From an uncultured Acidobacteriota bacterium (lineage in GTDB: Bacteria > Acidobacteriota > Vicinamibacteria > Fen-336), in contig CADEEV010000003.1 in NCBI GenBank assembly GCA_902826455.1, positions 62,001-126,000 on the forward strand: a stretch of 64,000 bases of DNA, in the 5' to 3' direction. Made by a program: the position numbers and the translations under genes. The notes below the pieces were generated by a model. That model saw only the letters and a program-made list of their open reading frames with translations. It ran no database searches and had not been told where the DNA came from. This document shows, piece by piece, positions 17,349 to 26,556 of this stretch. Position 1 is the stretch's first letter, and each line of letters begins with the position of its first letter.

Positions 17349-18322
17349 GGCGTGAACCTCTTCTGCAGTGCCCCGAGCACCATGCCCCAGGCGTTGTCGA
17401 AGTACTTGCGGGTCTCGGCCCACTCGGGGCCGGCGCCGTAGCCCATCGCATCCAGGCGGACGCGGGTGCCGGCGCCTTCGGGCTCGAGGTGGACCGTGAC
17501 GACGTGGTGCAGCGGTCGGATCTTCGGGATCGTGGGCGGCGCGTTCCACTCGAACGTCAAGTACCGCTCGGGCTCGACCGCGAGGAAGCGGCAGCCCTCG
17601 CTGCCCCGCTGCCCCAGGGGCACGGCCGGGTTGAAGTAGAGCTCGAACGGACCGCCGGCCTTCGCCTCGACCTTCGAGTCCACCCCGAGGAACTCCTTGA
17701 TGCCGGCGCTCGTGGTCCAGGCCTTCCAGACCTCGGCGGGAGCCGCGGGGACGAGCACGTCCTTGTGCACCGCGGGCGCTACGACGTCGCTCTGGGCCTT
17801 GTCCCACTCGGGCGAGACGCCGTCGCGGCCGTAGGCCACCAGGCTGTTGAGGACGTACGGCCAGATCACGTCGCGGAAGGTCGTGAACGGCTTGTCCCAC
17901 GCGGCGTCCGCGGGAAAGCCGCGATGCGCGAGGCGCAGGCGCGTGCGGCCGTCGAACCCTTCCTCGAAGTCGAGCTCCACCCGTGTCGGGAACGGCTTCG
18001 TGTTGTACTCGGGCCCGAAGGGCGGGAACGTCCACTCGGTCACGAAGCGGCGATTCGGGACGAGCTCGAGGATCGAGACGCCGAAGGAGCCGTGCTTGCG
18101 GCCCTCGGGGTCCGTCTTCGGCTCGAACACGATCTGGTAGCGCCCGCCGACGCGGGGCTCGATGACCGACACGGGCGCGAAGAACTTGCGAACGCCCTCG
18201 GTCGTCGTCCACAGCGCGTAGACCTCGGCCGGCTTGCGGTCGACCGTGACGTCGAAGACGAACTCGCGCGTGGCGGGCGCCGGGTTGGCGGCGAGCAGGA
18301 TCGCGAAGAGTGGCGCGATCAC
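17345..18322 (-). CDS. Secreted tandem SRPBCC (AHSA1/START-like) protein
   Basis: The 325-residue product begins MIAPLFAILLAANPAPATRE, which looks like a short signal peptide. Two SRPBCC domains follow (about residues 20-160 and 175-325). Each begins with the helix-grip sequence around KPAEVYALWTTTEGVRKFF and APAEVWKAWTTSAGIKEFL. The fold binds hydrophobic ligands in a deep pocket, and the ligand is unknown. GTG at 18322 is the only start that overlaps the upstream YciI stop (GTGA). Two copies in one exported chain are unusual for AHSA1-like proteins, which are normally single-domain and cytoplasmic. Confidence 0.82.
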   Translation of the reverse strand: MIAPLFAILLAANPAPATREFVFDVTVDRKPAEVYALWTTTEGVRKFFAPVSVIEPRVGGRYQIVFEPKTDPEGRKHGSFGVSILELVPNRRFVTEWTFPPFGPEYNTKPFPTRVELDFEEGFDGRTRLRLAHRGFPADAAWDKPFTTFRDVIWPYVLNSLVAYGRDGVSPEWDKAQSDVVAPAVHKDVLVPAAPAEVWKAWTTSAGIKEFLGVDSKVEAKAGGPFELYFNPAVPLGQRGSEGCRFLAVEPERYLTFEWNAPPTIPKIRPLHHVVTVHLEPEGAGTRVRLDAMGYGAGPEWAETRKYFDNAWGMVLGALQKRFTP

Positions 18323-18696
18323 GGCAGGATCCCGCGCTGCACCATCCACGGGTGCATCTCGACCTTGAGGCGCCCGGCCTTCACGGCCGGGTCCGCCTCG
18401 GCCCAGCCCTTCGCCTCTTCGATCGATGCGGCCTTGTAGACGACCAGGCCGCGGATCGTGCCGTCGTCGAGCAGCGGGCCCGCGATCACGAGGCGGCCCG
18501 CCTTGCCCATCGCCGTGAGGTGGGCGATGTGCAGGGCCTGGAGCGCCGTGCTCTCGGGCGTGACCTCGGGAGTCCACTTTTCCGCCTTCAGAAGCATGCC
18601 GAAGTAGTACGTCGTCATCTTGGGCATCGCGGGCTCCTCCGCCCGCAGGCCCGGAGCGGCGAGCAGGAGCAGCACGGCCCAGGTCGCAGTCTTCAT
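18319..18696 (-). CDS. Exported YciI-like domain protein
   Basis: This 125-residue protein has a clear signal peptide (MKTATWAVLLLLAAPGLRAEE, cut about residue 19). A YciI/DGPF-type domain follows: TTYYFGMLLKAEKW, LQALHIAHLTAMGKAGRLVIAGPLLDDG, SIEEAKGWAEADPAVKAGRLKVEMHPW. YciI-like domains are ferredoxin-like folds with a conserved His and Asp. The enzymatic role is unclear. The ATG overlaps the DinB stop (ATGA). YciI-related DGPF proteins are known companions of some ECF sigma factors, which fits this operon. Confidence 0.85.
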   Translation of the reverse strand: MKTATWAVLLLLAAPGLRAEEPAMPKMTTYYFGMLLKAEKWTPEVTPESTALQALHIAHLTAMGKAGRLVIAGPLLDDGTIRGLVVYKAASIEEAKGWAEADPAVKAGRLKVEMHPWMVQRGILP

Positions 18697-19313
18697 CGTG
18701 ACCACCTCTCGAAGAGCGCCGCGAGGCGCCCGATGTGATACGCGTCGTGGGTGCACTTGCCGAGTACCACCATGGCGATCGAGCCGCGGAAGAGCGCCTG
18801 CGGATCCCCCGACGGGGCGAGGGGCAGGCGCGCCTCGCCGTAGAGCGCGGGCTCGGGCAGCGAGAGCACCAGGTCCTGCAGGAAGCGGGTGTCGGCCTCG
18901 AACGCGTCGAGCAGCGCCCGCAGGGGCACCGAGCGCTGCGCCTCGGCCTGGCGGTTGTTCCACTCGTTCGGGCCCAGGATCGAGAGCGCGAACGGGATCG
19001 CGTAGTCGAAGCCCTCGCCGCGCAGGACCGTCTCGCACTCGCGGCGGAACTCGGCGGCCCACGTCGCGAGATGCCCGACCATGTCCTTCACGGTCCAGGC
19101 CGCGTTCGCGTAGCGCTCGGCGAAGCCCTCCGCGGAGCCGCGGACGGCCTGCCACCGCTCGAGGATGCCCTCGAGCTGCGCGGCGAGGGCCAGCGGCGTC
19201 GCCGCGATCGGCGGACGTCCGCTGGAAAGGAACGCCGGGCGGGCTTCGGCGAGGGCGCGGGTCTCCGCGGCCCACTCGGCCTCGAGCTGCTTCAGGAGAG
19301 CGCGCTCAGCCAC
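18693..19313 (-). CDS. DinB/DUF664-like four-helix protein
   Basis: This 206-residue protein has the DinB_2 four-helix layout. The first conserved stretch WTVKDMVGHLATWAAEFRRE carries a metal-ligand His, and the C-terminal CTHDAYHIGRLAALFERW carries the other His pair. Such proteins bind a divalent metal, and several act as thiol-dependent S-transferases. The start is GTG at 19313, which overlaps the end of the sigma-factor gene by eight bases. It is cytoplasmic, as no signal peptide is present. Confidence 0.82.
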   Translation of the reverse strand: MAERALLKQLEAEWAAETRALAEARPAFLSSGRPPIAATPLALAAQLEGILERWQAVRGSAEGFAERYANAAWTVKDMVGHLATWAAEFRRECETVLRGEGFDYAIPFALSILGPNEWNNRQAEAQRSVPLRALLDAFEADTRFLQDLVLSLPEPALYGEARLPLAPSGDPQALFRGSIAMVVLGKCTHDAYHIGRLAALFERWSR

Positions 19314-19914
19314 GGCCGCCTCCCTTCCGCGCGCGCGGCTTCGGTGCGAGCCGGCTCTTGAGCCGCGCGAGGGCGTCGCGGAAGCGATGGTCGACGACCG
19401 CCTCGGTGATGCCCAGGGCTCCCGCGATCTCCCGGGCCGGAACACCGGCGAGCTTCGCGAGCAGCACGTCGCGCTCCTCGGCCGTGCACACGCGCTCCGC
19501 CAGCCGCAGCGCGTTGCCGGCGTCGGCCGCGCGCTCCATGCGCAGGATGCCCGTGGGCGCGTCGACGTCGTCGGCGGCCTCGATCGGCAGCTCGCCACGT
19601 AGCTCGCGGCGGCGGAAATGGCCGCGCAGCACGAAGTGGCAGGTGCGGAACAGGAAGCTCAGCACGGGCCGGGCCTCCTCGGCCTCCATCTCGGGCCGGA
19701 ACTCCCAGCGCCGCCATCGATCGTGAAAGACGAGCCAGACGTCCTGCATCAGGTCTTCCGCCGTCGCCGCCGGCACCCGCGAGCGCAGCCAGGCGCGCAC
19801 GGATCCGGAGTGGAGGGCGTAGAGCTCCTCGAACGAGTCGGCTGCCGACACCTCGCCCCGAGCGCGAGCGCGCAGGACCGTCCTTTCGGGCGAGGGGTTC
19901 GGCGCCGGAGTCAT
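19306..19914 (-). CDS. ECF-like sigma-70 family RNA polymerase sigma factor
   Basis: This 202-residue sigma factor shows region 2 at about 28-90 (FEELYALHSGSVRAWL, ATAEDLMQDVWLVFHDRW) and region 4 at about 140-190 (CTAEERDVLLAKLAGVPARE, then ALGITEAVVDHRFRDALARL). Regions 1.1 and 3 are absent. I chose the ATG at 19914; the frame stays open further upstream but that stretch has no sigma-like sequence. It is the first gene of a six-gene operon (sigma, DinB, YciI, SRPBCC, two membrane proteins) joined by overlaps of 4-8 bases or none. No anti-sigma factor is evident; the membrane proteins could fill that role, but nothing in them shows it. Confidence 0.88.
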   Translation of the reverse strand: MTPAPNPSPERTVLRARARGEVSAADSFEELYALHSGSVRAWLRSRVPAATAEDLMQDVWLVFHDRWRRWEFRPEMEAEEARPVLSFLFRTCHFVLRGHFRRRELRGELPIEAADDVDAPTGILRMERAADAGNALRLAERVCTAEERDVLLAKLAGVPAREIAGALGITEAVVDHRFRDALARLKSRLAPKPRARKGGGRG

Positions 19915-19954
19915 GTTCTGGCCGGTAGATGCAGGGCGGAAGGGATTCTCGCCG

Positions 19955-19976
19955 AAAAAACCGGCGGCTGCGCCGG
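19955..19976 (-). terminator. Terminator-like hairpin in the leader of the sigma-factor operon
   Basis: Read leftward, CCGGCG-CAGC-CGCCGG (19976-19961) forms a six-base-pair GC stem with a four-base loop. It is followed at once by TTTTTT (19960-19955), a textbook intrinsic terminator. It ends 40 bases before the sigma ATG, and no leftward gene lies upstream. It is therefore either a leader attenuator or a barrier to transcripts entering from the right. In the rightward direction the stem is followed by A-rich sequence and would not terminate. Confidence 0.6.
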
Positions 19977-20124
19977 AAATACTTGTCGGACAGTGGGTTG
20001 GCTCGCGATTCCTTGTTCGAGGCTGGGACTCTGCGTCCCACGAACGGACAGGCCGGACGGTCCTGTGGAACGCGTCATCGGGCCAACGTCCGGGAGACAC
20101 AGGCTTTCGCCGGAGTGGCGTCGG

Positions 20125-20145
20125 TGGCACGGGCCTTGGTAGCCT
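20125..20145 (+). promoter_or_regulatory. TGGCACG box (sigma-54-like) and TAGCCT hexamer before exporter operon 2
   Basis: TGGCACGGGCCTTGGTAGCCT contains a perfect sigma-54 -24 heptamer. At the correct ten-base spacing from GG there is TTGG in place of TTGC. TAGCCT ends seven bases before the ATG at 20153. If this is a sigma-54 promoter, the transcript would begin only about two bases before the ATG. The same TGGCACG-N5-TGG-TAGCC layout precedes the other exporter operon at 1318. Confidence 0.45.
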
Positions 20146-20152
20146 CAGCCCC

Positions 20153-20815
20153 ATGATCGAGCTCCGCAACGTCGAGAGATGGCACGAACAGGGCGGCCAG
20201 CGCGCCTACGTCCTGCGCCGCATCACGCTCACCATCAAGGAGGGCGAGTTCGTCTCCATCATGGGACCGTCGGGCGCGGGCAAGTCCACGCTGTTGCACG
20301 TCCTCGGCATGCACGACGGGGAGTTCTCGGGCGAGTTCGATTTCCTGGGCGAGCCCATCCACAAGCTGAGCCGCAAGGCGCGCCTCGAGGTGCAGAAGAA
20401 GAACATCGGCTTCGTGTTCCAGAGCTACCACCTGCTCGACGATCTCACGGTCTACGAGAACCTCGAGATCCCGCTGTCCTATCGCGACGTGAAGAAGAGC
20501 GAGCGCCAGGGCATCGTGGCCGACGTCCTCGACCGCTTCCACATAGTGGGCAAGAAGGACCTGTACCCGAACCAGCTCTCGGGCGGGCAGCAGCAGCTCG
20601 TGGCCGTGGCGCGGGCGCTGGTCGCGAAGCCCAAGCTGATCCTGGCCGACGAGCCGACGGGCAACCTGCACTCCGACCAGGGCCGCGAGATCATGGAGCT
20701 GTTCCGGACCCTCAACGAGGCCGGCACCACGATCGTCCAGGTGACCCACTCCGAGACCAACGCGACCTACGGCAACCGCATCGTGAAGCTGCGCGACGGC
20801 TGGCTCGCCGACTAG
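20153..20815 (+). CDS. MacB-type ABC transporter ATP-binding protein with altered signature
   Basis: This 220-residue ATPase has an intact Walker A (GPSGAGKST, residues 38-46), Q-loop ([12 protein letters not shown]) and Walker B (ILADE). Two positions differ from the MacB consensus. The signature reads [15 protein letters not shown] (Leu for Arg, from residue 142) and the D-loop reads PTGNLH (His173 for Asp). Both may be features of a subgroup of acidobacterial ATPases rather than damage. It would power the permease encoded one base downstream, and it is the first gene of the exporter/two-component operon. Confidence 0.93.
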   Translation: MIELRNVERWHEQGGQRAYVLRRITLTIKEGEFVSIMGPSGAGKSTLLHVLGMHDGEFSGEFDFLGEPIHKLSRKARLEVQKKNIGFVFQSYHLLDDLTVYENLEIPLSYRDVKKSERQGIVADVLDRFHIVGKKDLYPNQLSGGQQQLVAVARALVAKPKLILADEPTGNLHSDQGREIMELFRTLNEAGTTIVQVTHSETNATYGNRIVKLRDGWLAD

Positions 20816-20816
20816 G

Positions 20817-23240
20817 ATGCAGGAGCTGCGACACGCCGTCCGCCGGCTCGCCCGCACGCCCCTCTCGAGCCTCTCCGCGATCCTGACCCTGGCCCTGGGC
20901 ATCGGCGCCACGACCGCCCTCTTCAGCGCCCTCGACACCGTGGTGCTGCGGCCGTTCCCGTTCCGCGATCCGGATCGCCTGGTCATGCTGTTCGAGACCC
21001 ACGCGAAGCGCGGCTCCGACCGCTTCGAGGTCTCGTGGCCGAACTACGAGGACTGGCGGCGCCAGCAGCGCTCCTACGACGACCTGGCCGCGATGCCGAA
21101 CGCGGTGTCCGACGGCTTCATCCTCGAGGGCCGCGACACGCCGCGGCGCCTCAAGGGCAGCCTCGTCTCGGGGAATTTCTTCGACGTCCTCGGCTCGCGG
21201 GCGGCGCTCGGCCGGACCTTCCAGCCGGAGGAGGGCCGCAGCGGCGGCGCGCCGGTCGTGGTCCTCAGCCACGCGGCGTGGCAGCAGGCGCTCGGCGGCG
21301 ATCCCGGCATCGTCGGCCGTTCGCTGGCAATCAACGGCACCGCGACGACGGTCGTCGGCGTGATGGCGTCGGACTTCGACTTCCCCCGCGGCGCCGAGCT
21401 GTGGCTGCCGGCGGTCACGACGCTCCCCGACGTCGTCGCCAGCCGGCAGACCGGCTTCCTGCACGTCATCGGCCGGCTGAAGGCCGGCGTCGCCCCCGAG
21501 ACGGGCCGCGCCGAGATCGACGGCCTGGTGCGGCAGCTCGCGCGGCAGTACCGGACCGACGACAAGGGGCGCGGCGCCGCGACGCTCGCGGTCACGGACT
21601 ACCTGCTCGGCTCGACACGCCTCGCGCTGTTCGCATTGTTCGGCGTCGTGGGCCTGGTGCTGCTGATCGCCTGCGGCAACGTCGCGCACCTGCTGCTCGC
21701 CCAGGGCCTGGCCCGGCGCCGCGAGACCGCCGTGCGCCTCGCGATCGGCGCCTCGCGCGGCCGTGTCGTGAGGCAGCAGCTGACCGAGAGCCTGGTACTC
21801 GCGCTCGCCGGCGGCGGCCTGGGGCTGCTGCTCGCGGCGTGGGGCGTGCGCGTGCTCGCCGCCCTCGCCCCCGAGGAGATCCCACGCGCGAGCGAGATCG
21901 CGGTCAACCCCGCGGTGCTCGCGTTCTCGCTCGGCCTGAGCCTCGTGACCGCCCTGGTGTGCGGCCTGGTGCCGGCGCTCCAGGCCTCGCGGCCCGACGT
22001 GGTCGACGCGCTGCGCGACAGCTCCCGCGGGCTCACCGCGAGCCGCGCCAGCCGGCGCCTCGAGGGCGGTCTCGTGGCCCTGCAGGCGGCGCTCGCGGTG
22101 GTGGTGCTGGCCGGGTCCGGGCTGTTCGCCCGCAGCCTGCTCGCCCTCGAGCACGTGCCGCTCGGCTTCGACCCCCAGACGCGCTCGTTCAACGTGGGGC
22201 TGCCCGACTGGAAGTACCCGAGCCTCGAGGCCAAGCGCGCCTTCCATCACGCGCTGGTCGAGCGCGTCCGCGCGCTGCCCGGCGTCGAGGCGGCCGCCGC
22301 CACGTTCCTGAGGCCGCTGGAGCTCGGAGGCATCGGGGTCAACAGCTGGATCGCCCTCGAGGGCGAGGGCTCGGAGGCCCAGGACCGGAACCCTTCCGTC
22401 AACTACCAGAGCGTGACGCCGGGCTACTTCGAGGCCATGGGCGCCCACATCCTCCGCGGTCGCGGCTTCGAAGAAGCCGATGGCGCCTCGGCTCCCGGCG
22501 TCGTGGTCGTCGGCGAGGCGACGGCCCGCCGCTTCTGGCCCGGCCAGGACCCGATCGGCAAGCGCGTCGCCGTGTACGGCGCCAAGGCCGATCCCAAGGG
22601 CGGCTACGTCTGGCAGACGGTCGTGGGCGTCGCCCAGGACGTGAGGCACCGCCAGGTGCACGAGGCGGCCCTCGACCTGTACGTGCCTTCCGAGCAGAGC
22701 CCGTTCCCGGCCGAGTACCTGGTCGTGAAGAGCCCGATCGAGACCGCCGGGCTCGCGGCCTCCGTGCGCCGCGAGATCGCCGCCCTCGACAAGGACCAGC
22801 CCTCGGACGCCGTGGCGCTGCTGCGCTTCGTCGACAGGGCGCGCGGCGGCGCGCGCTTCCGGGCGGTCCTCATCCTGGCCTTCGCCGGCCTCGCGGCCGC
22901 TCTCGCCGGCTTCGGCCTCTACGGCGTCCTCGCCCACGCGGTCTCGCGGCGCGTGCCCGAGATCGGCGTGCGCGTCGCGCTCGGCGCGCGCTCGAGGGAC
23001 ATCGCGACCCTGGTCCTCGTCGAGGGGCTGAGGCCGGTGGCCCTGGGCCTGCTCCTGGGCCTGGGTGGCGCCGTGGCCTTCGGACGCGCCGCCCGCAGCC
23101 TGTTGTTCGGCGTGAGCGCCACCGACGCCACGGCTCTCGCGCTCAGCGTCGTGACGCTGCTCTTCCTCGCGGTGCTCGGAGGGCTCGGACCGGCGCGACG
23201 CGCCCTGCGTGTCGATCCCGTCACGGCCCTGCGCGAGTAG
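20817..23240 (+). CDS. ADOP-type ABC transporter permease 6 (MacB/FtsX)
   Basis: This 807-residue permease has duplicated MacB-core and FtsX modules. It starts MQELRHAVRRLARTPLSSLS, shows LLIACGNVAHLLLAQGLARRRE in the first FtsX module and ends PARRALRVDPVTALRE. The ATG lies one base after the ATPase stop. The FtsX motif differs from the ANVANLLL of the five-permease operon. The large outer domains could recognise a peptide or lipid-like ligand, and the adjacent kinase could sense its activity. No adaptor is encoded in this operon. Confidence 0.92.
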   Translation: MQELRHAVRRLARTPLSSLSAILTLALGIGATTALFSALDTVVLRPFPFRDPDRLVMLFETHAKRGSDRFEVSWPNYEDWRRQQRSYDDLAAMPNAVSDGFILEGRDTPRRLKGSLVSGNFFDVLGSRAALGRTFQPEEGRSGGAPVVVLSHAAWQQALGGDPGIVGRSLAINGTATTVVGVMASDFDFPRGAELWLPAVTTLPDVVASRQTGFLHVIGRLKAGVAPETGRAEIDGLVRQLARQYRTDDKGRGAATLAVTDYLLGSTRLALFALFGVVGLVLLIACGNVAHLLLAQGLARRRETAVRLAIGASRGRVVRQQLTESLVLALAGGGLGLLLAAWGVRVLAALAPEEIPRASEIAVNPAVLAFSLGLSLVTALVCGLVPALQASRPDVVDALRDSSRGLTASRASRRLEGGLVALQAALAVVVLAGSGLFARSLLALEHVPLGFDPQTRSFNVGLPDWKYPSLEAKRAFHHALVERVRALPGVEAAAATFLRPLELGGIGVNSWIALEGEGSEAQDRNPSVNYQSVTPGYFEAMGAHILRGRGFEEADGASAPGVVVVGEATARRFWPGQDPIGKRVAVYGAKADPKGGYVWQTVVGVAQDVRHRQVHEAALDLYVPSEQSPFPAEYLVVKSPIETAGLAASVRREIAALDKDQPSDAVALLRFVDRARGGARFRAVLILAFAGLAAALAGFGLYGVLAHAVSRRVPEIGVRVALGARSRDIATLVLVEGLRPVALGLLLGLGGAVAFGRAARSLLFGVSATDATALALSVVTLLFLAVLGGLGPARRALRVDPVTALRE

Positions 23241-23242
23241 GA

Positions 23243-23268
23243 AGCGGGGCCCTTATACTGACCCCGCT
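23243..23268 (+). repeat. Small inverted repeat with TATACT between permease and regulator genes
   Basis: AGCGGGG (23243-23249) and CCCCGCT (23262-23268) form a seven-base inverted repeat around a 12-base spacer. The spacer holds TATACT (23254-23259), ten bases before the regulator ATG. It may be a separate leaderless promoter for the two-component genes or a processing hairpin. Confidence 0.35.
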
Positions 23269-23269
23269 C

Positions 23270-24621
<1,352 letters not shown>

Positions 24622-24625
<4 letters not shown>

Positions 24626-25959
24626 GCCCGGGGCGGAGGCGCCGAGCCCTCACCCACGACCAACGCACGCTGCTGCTGGCCCTCGGGGCCGGAGCGCCCG
24701 CCCTGATCGCGACCGGGATCCTGCTCGCGGTCGGCGGCTACTCGGCGCGGGTCGAGTGGACGGTCGGGATCCTCGTGGGCCTGGCGTGGCTGGGCTTCGC
24801 CTTCGCCACCCAGAGCCAGGTCATCCACCCGCTGCGCACGCTCTCGAACCTGCTCGCCGCGCTGCGCGAGGAGGACTACAGCTTCCGGGCCCGCCGCACC
24901 CGCGGCGACGACGCCCTGAGCCAGGCCATGAGCGAGGTCAACGCGCTCGCCGACACGCTGCGCGAGCAGCGCCTCGGGGCGCTCGAGGCCACGGCGCTGC
25001 TGCGCAAGGTCGCCGAGGAGATCGAGGTGGCCGTCTTCACCTTCGACGGCGACCGCAAGCTGCGGCTCCTGAACCGCGCCGCCGAGCGCATCCTCGCGCG
25101 GCCGTCGGAACAGCTCCTGGGCCGCACCGCCGACGAGCTGGGCCTCGCCGTGGCGCTGGGAGAGAGCGGGCCGCGCGTCCTCGAGCTCGTCTTCCCGGGG
25201 GGCCTCGGCCGCTACGAGGCGCGCCACTCCGTCTTTCGCCAGGGCGGCCGTCCCCATCAGCTCCTGGTGCTCGCCGACCTCTCGCGCGCGCTGCGCGACG
25301 AGGAGCGCCAGGCCTGGCAGCGCCTGATCCGCGTCATCGGCCACGAGCTCAACAACTCCCTGGCGCCGATCAAGTCCATCGCCGGGAGCCTCGAGGCCCT
25401 GCTCTCCCGCGAGCCGCGGCCCGCCGACGTCGACGACGACATGCGGCGCGGCCTGTCCGTGATCGGCGCCCGGGCCGAGTCCCTGTCGCGCTTCATGGAG
25501 GCCTACGCGCGCCTCGCGCGGCTGCCCGCGCCGAAGCTCGCGCCGGTGGACATCGGCGCGCTCGTGAAGCGCGTGGCCGGGCTCGAGACGCGTCTTCCGA
25601 TCCGGATCGAGACCGCGGGCGTCGTCACCATCCAGGCCGACGGCGACCAGCTCGAACAGCTGCTCATCAACCTGTTCCGCAACGCGGTCGACGCGACACT
25701 CGAGACGGGCGGCGGCGTCCGCACGGGCTGGAAGCGCCTGCCGGCGGCGGGCCAGGTCGAGGTCTGGATCGACGACGACGGCCCCGGCCTGCCGGCGTCC
25801 ATGAACCTGTTCGTGCCGTTCTTCACGACCAAGCCCCAGGGCTCCGGCATCGGCCTGGTGCTGGCGCGCCAGATCGCGGAGGCCCACGGCGGGGCGCTGG
25901 CCCTGGGGAACCACGAGGGGGCCCGCGGCTGCCGCGCCATCCTCCGCTTGCCGCTGTAG
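24622..25959 (+). CDS. NtrY-like sensor histidine kinase with two helices and almost no periplasmic domain
   Basis: This 445-residue kinase has two closely spaced helices (LLLALGAGAPALIATGILLA and TVGILVGLAWLGFAFA) with only about ten residues between them. A HAMP-like linker, a PAS-like segment (about 130-220), the H-box IGHELNNSLAP with His241, and the ATPase domain (NLFRNAVDATLE, DDDGPGLP, GSGIGLVLARQIAEAHGG) follow. Lacking an outer sensor, it must perceive signals in the membrane or from a partner, most simply the permease of its operon. The GTG start overlaps the regulator stop. Confidence 0.92.
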
Positions 25960-25973
25960 ACCCTTTTCCCTTC

Positions 25974-25989
25974 TGGCACGCCTCCTGCT
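25974..25989 (+). promoter_or_regulatory. Strong sigma-54 promoter candidate upstream of the GNAT operon
   Basis: TGGCACGCCTCCTGCT matches the sigma-54 consensus (TGGCACG-N4-TTGC-A/T) at all but one base of the fixed positions. GG (25975-25976) and GC (25987-25988) are exactly ten apart. It starts 15 bases after the stop of the sensor kinase. Transcription would begin near 26000, about 80 bases before the GNAT start. The adjacent NtrC-type regulator is the obvious activator. Confidence 0.6.
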
Positions 25990-26080
25990 CTAGCACGTGG
26001 CGACGCGTGAATCGGTGGCTGATACGTGGCGCACCACCCACAAACGCGTGGTCGCGGAACCACTCGAGAGGTTGATGATC

Positions 26081-26512
26081 ATGAGCGTGCAGGTCCGACC
26101 GGCAAGCCTCCAGGACGGTGTGGCCGTCCTCGCCCTCCTCGAACAGGTGGGCTACTACCCCGAACCCATCCCCTTCGCCCAGACCTATCGGAAGACCCTG
26201 ACCGACCCCCACTTCCTCGTGCGCGTCGCCGTCGACGACGACGGGGCGATCGTGGGGATGGCGTCGCTGTCGTTGCGCTACCAGCTCGGCCTCGGCGGGC
26301 TCGTGGCCTCCCTCGACGAGATGGTGCTCGCCCCCCACACGGACGCGAAGCGCGCGACCAAGCTGCTGCTCCTCGCGACCGTCGGGAAGGCGCGCTCCCT
26401 CGGCGCCCGCCGCATCGTGCAGAAGGCGAACGAGGGGACGCCGCCGCCGCGCGCGGCCCAGCTCCGGGCCGCCGCCGCTGCCGCCGCCGGTTCGGCCGCC
26501 GCCGCCGCGTAG
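26081..26512 (+). CDS. GNAT-like N-acetyltransferase, C-terminus atypical
   Basis: This 143-residue protein shows the first part of the GNAT fold: MSVQVRPASLQDGVAVLALL, the beta4 stretch GAIVGMASLSLRY, LDEMVLAPHTDAKRATKLLL as a reduced acetyl-CoA loop, and SLGARRIVQKANEG. The usual C-terminal FY-x-x-x-GF segment is missing. In its place is a low-complexity tail of Ala and Arg. It may be a decayed or truncated enzyme. ATG at 26081 has GAGAGG at a suitable distance. An ATG at 26075 and a GTG at 25997 are alternatives. Confidence 0.6.
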   Translation: MSVQVRPASLQDGVAVLALLEQVGYYPEPIPFAQTYRKTLTDPHFLVRVAVDDDGAIVGMASLSLRYQLGLGGLVASLDEMVLAPHTDAKRATKLLLLATVGKARSLGARRIVQKANEGTPPPRAAQLRAAAAAAAGSAAAAA

Positions 26513-26556
26513 CGACCTTCCCCGAACCACGCGGGACCGGAGATAATCCGGCCCGC

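Larger units (their letters stand above)
19915..20152. promoter_or_regulatory. 238-base divergent regulatory region
   Basis: This is the largest gene-free stretch of the window, between the leftward sigma-factor operon and the rightward exporter/two-component operon. It holds a terminator-like hairpin in the sigma leader (19955-19976), a TGGCACG box with TAGCCT for the rightward operon (20125-20145), and no convincing gene. Short open frames cross it in several registers, as expected at this base composition. Confidence 0.6.

Noticed and set aside
19911-20078. A 55-codon leftward frame ending on the sigma-factor start codon, a possible leader peptide
   Set aside because: It has no Shine-Dalgarno, and other registers are open here too. 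Its codons show no bias toward the GC-ending pattern of real genes. It is kept only as a possibility for the attenuator idea.
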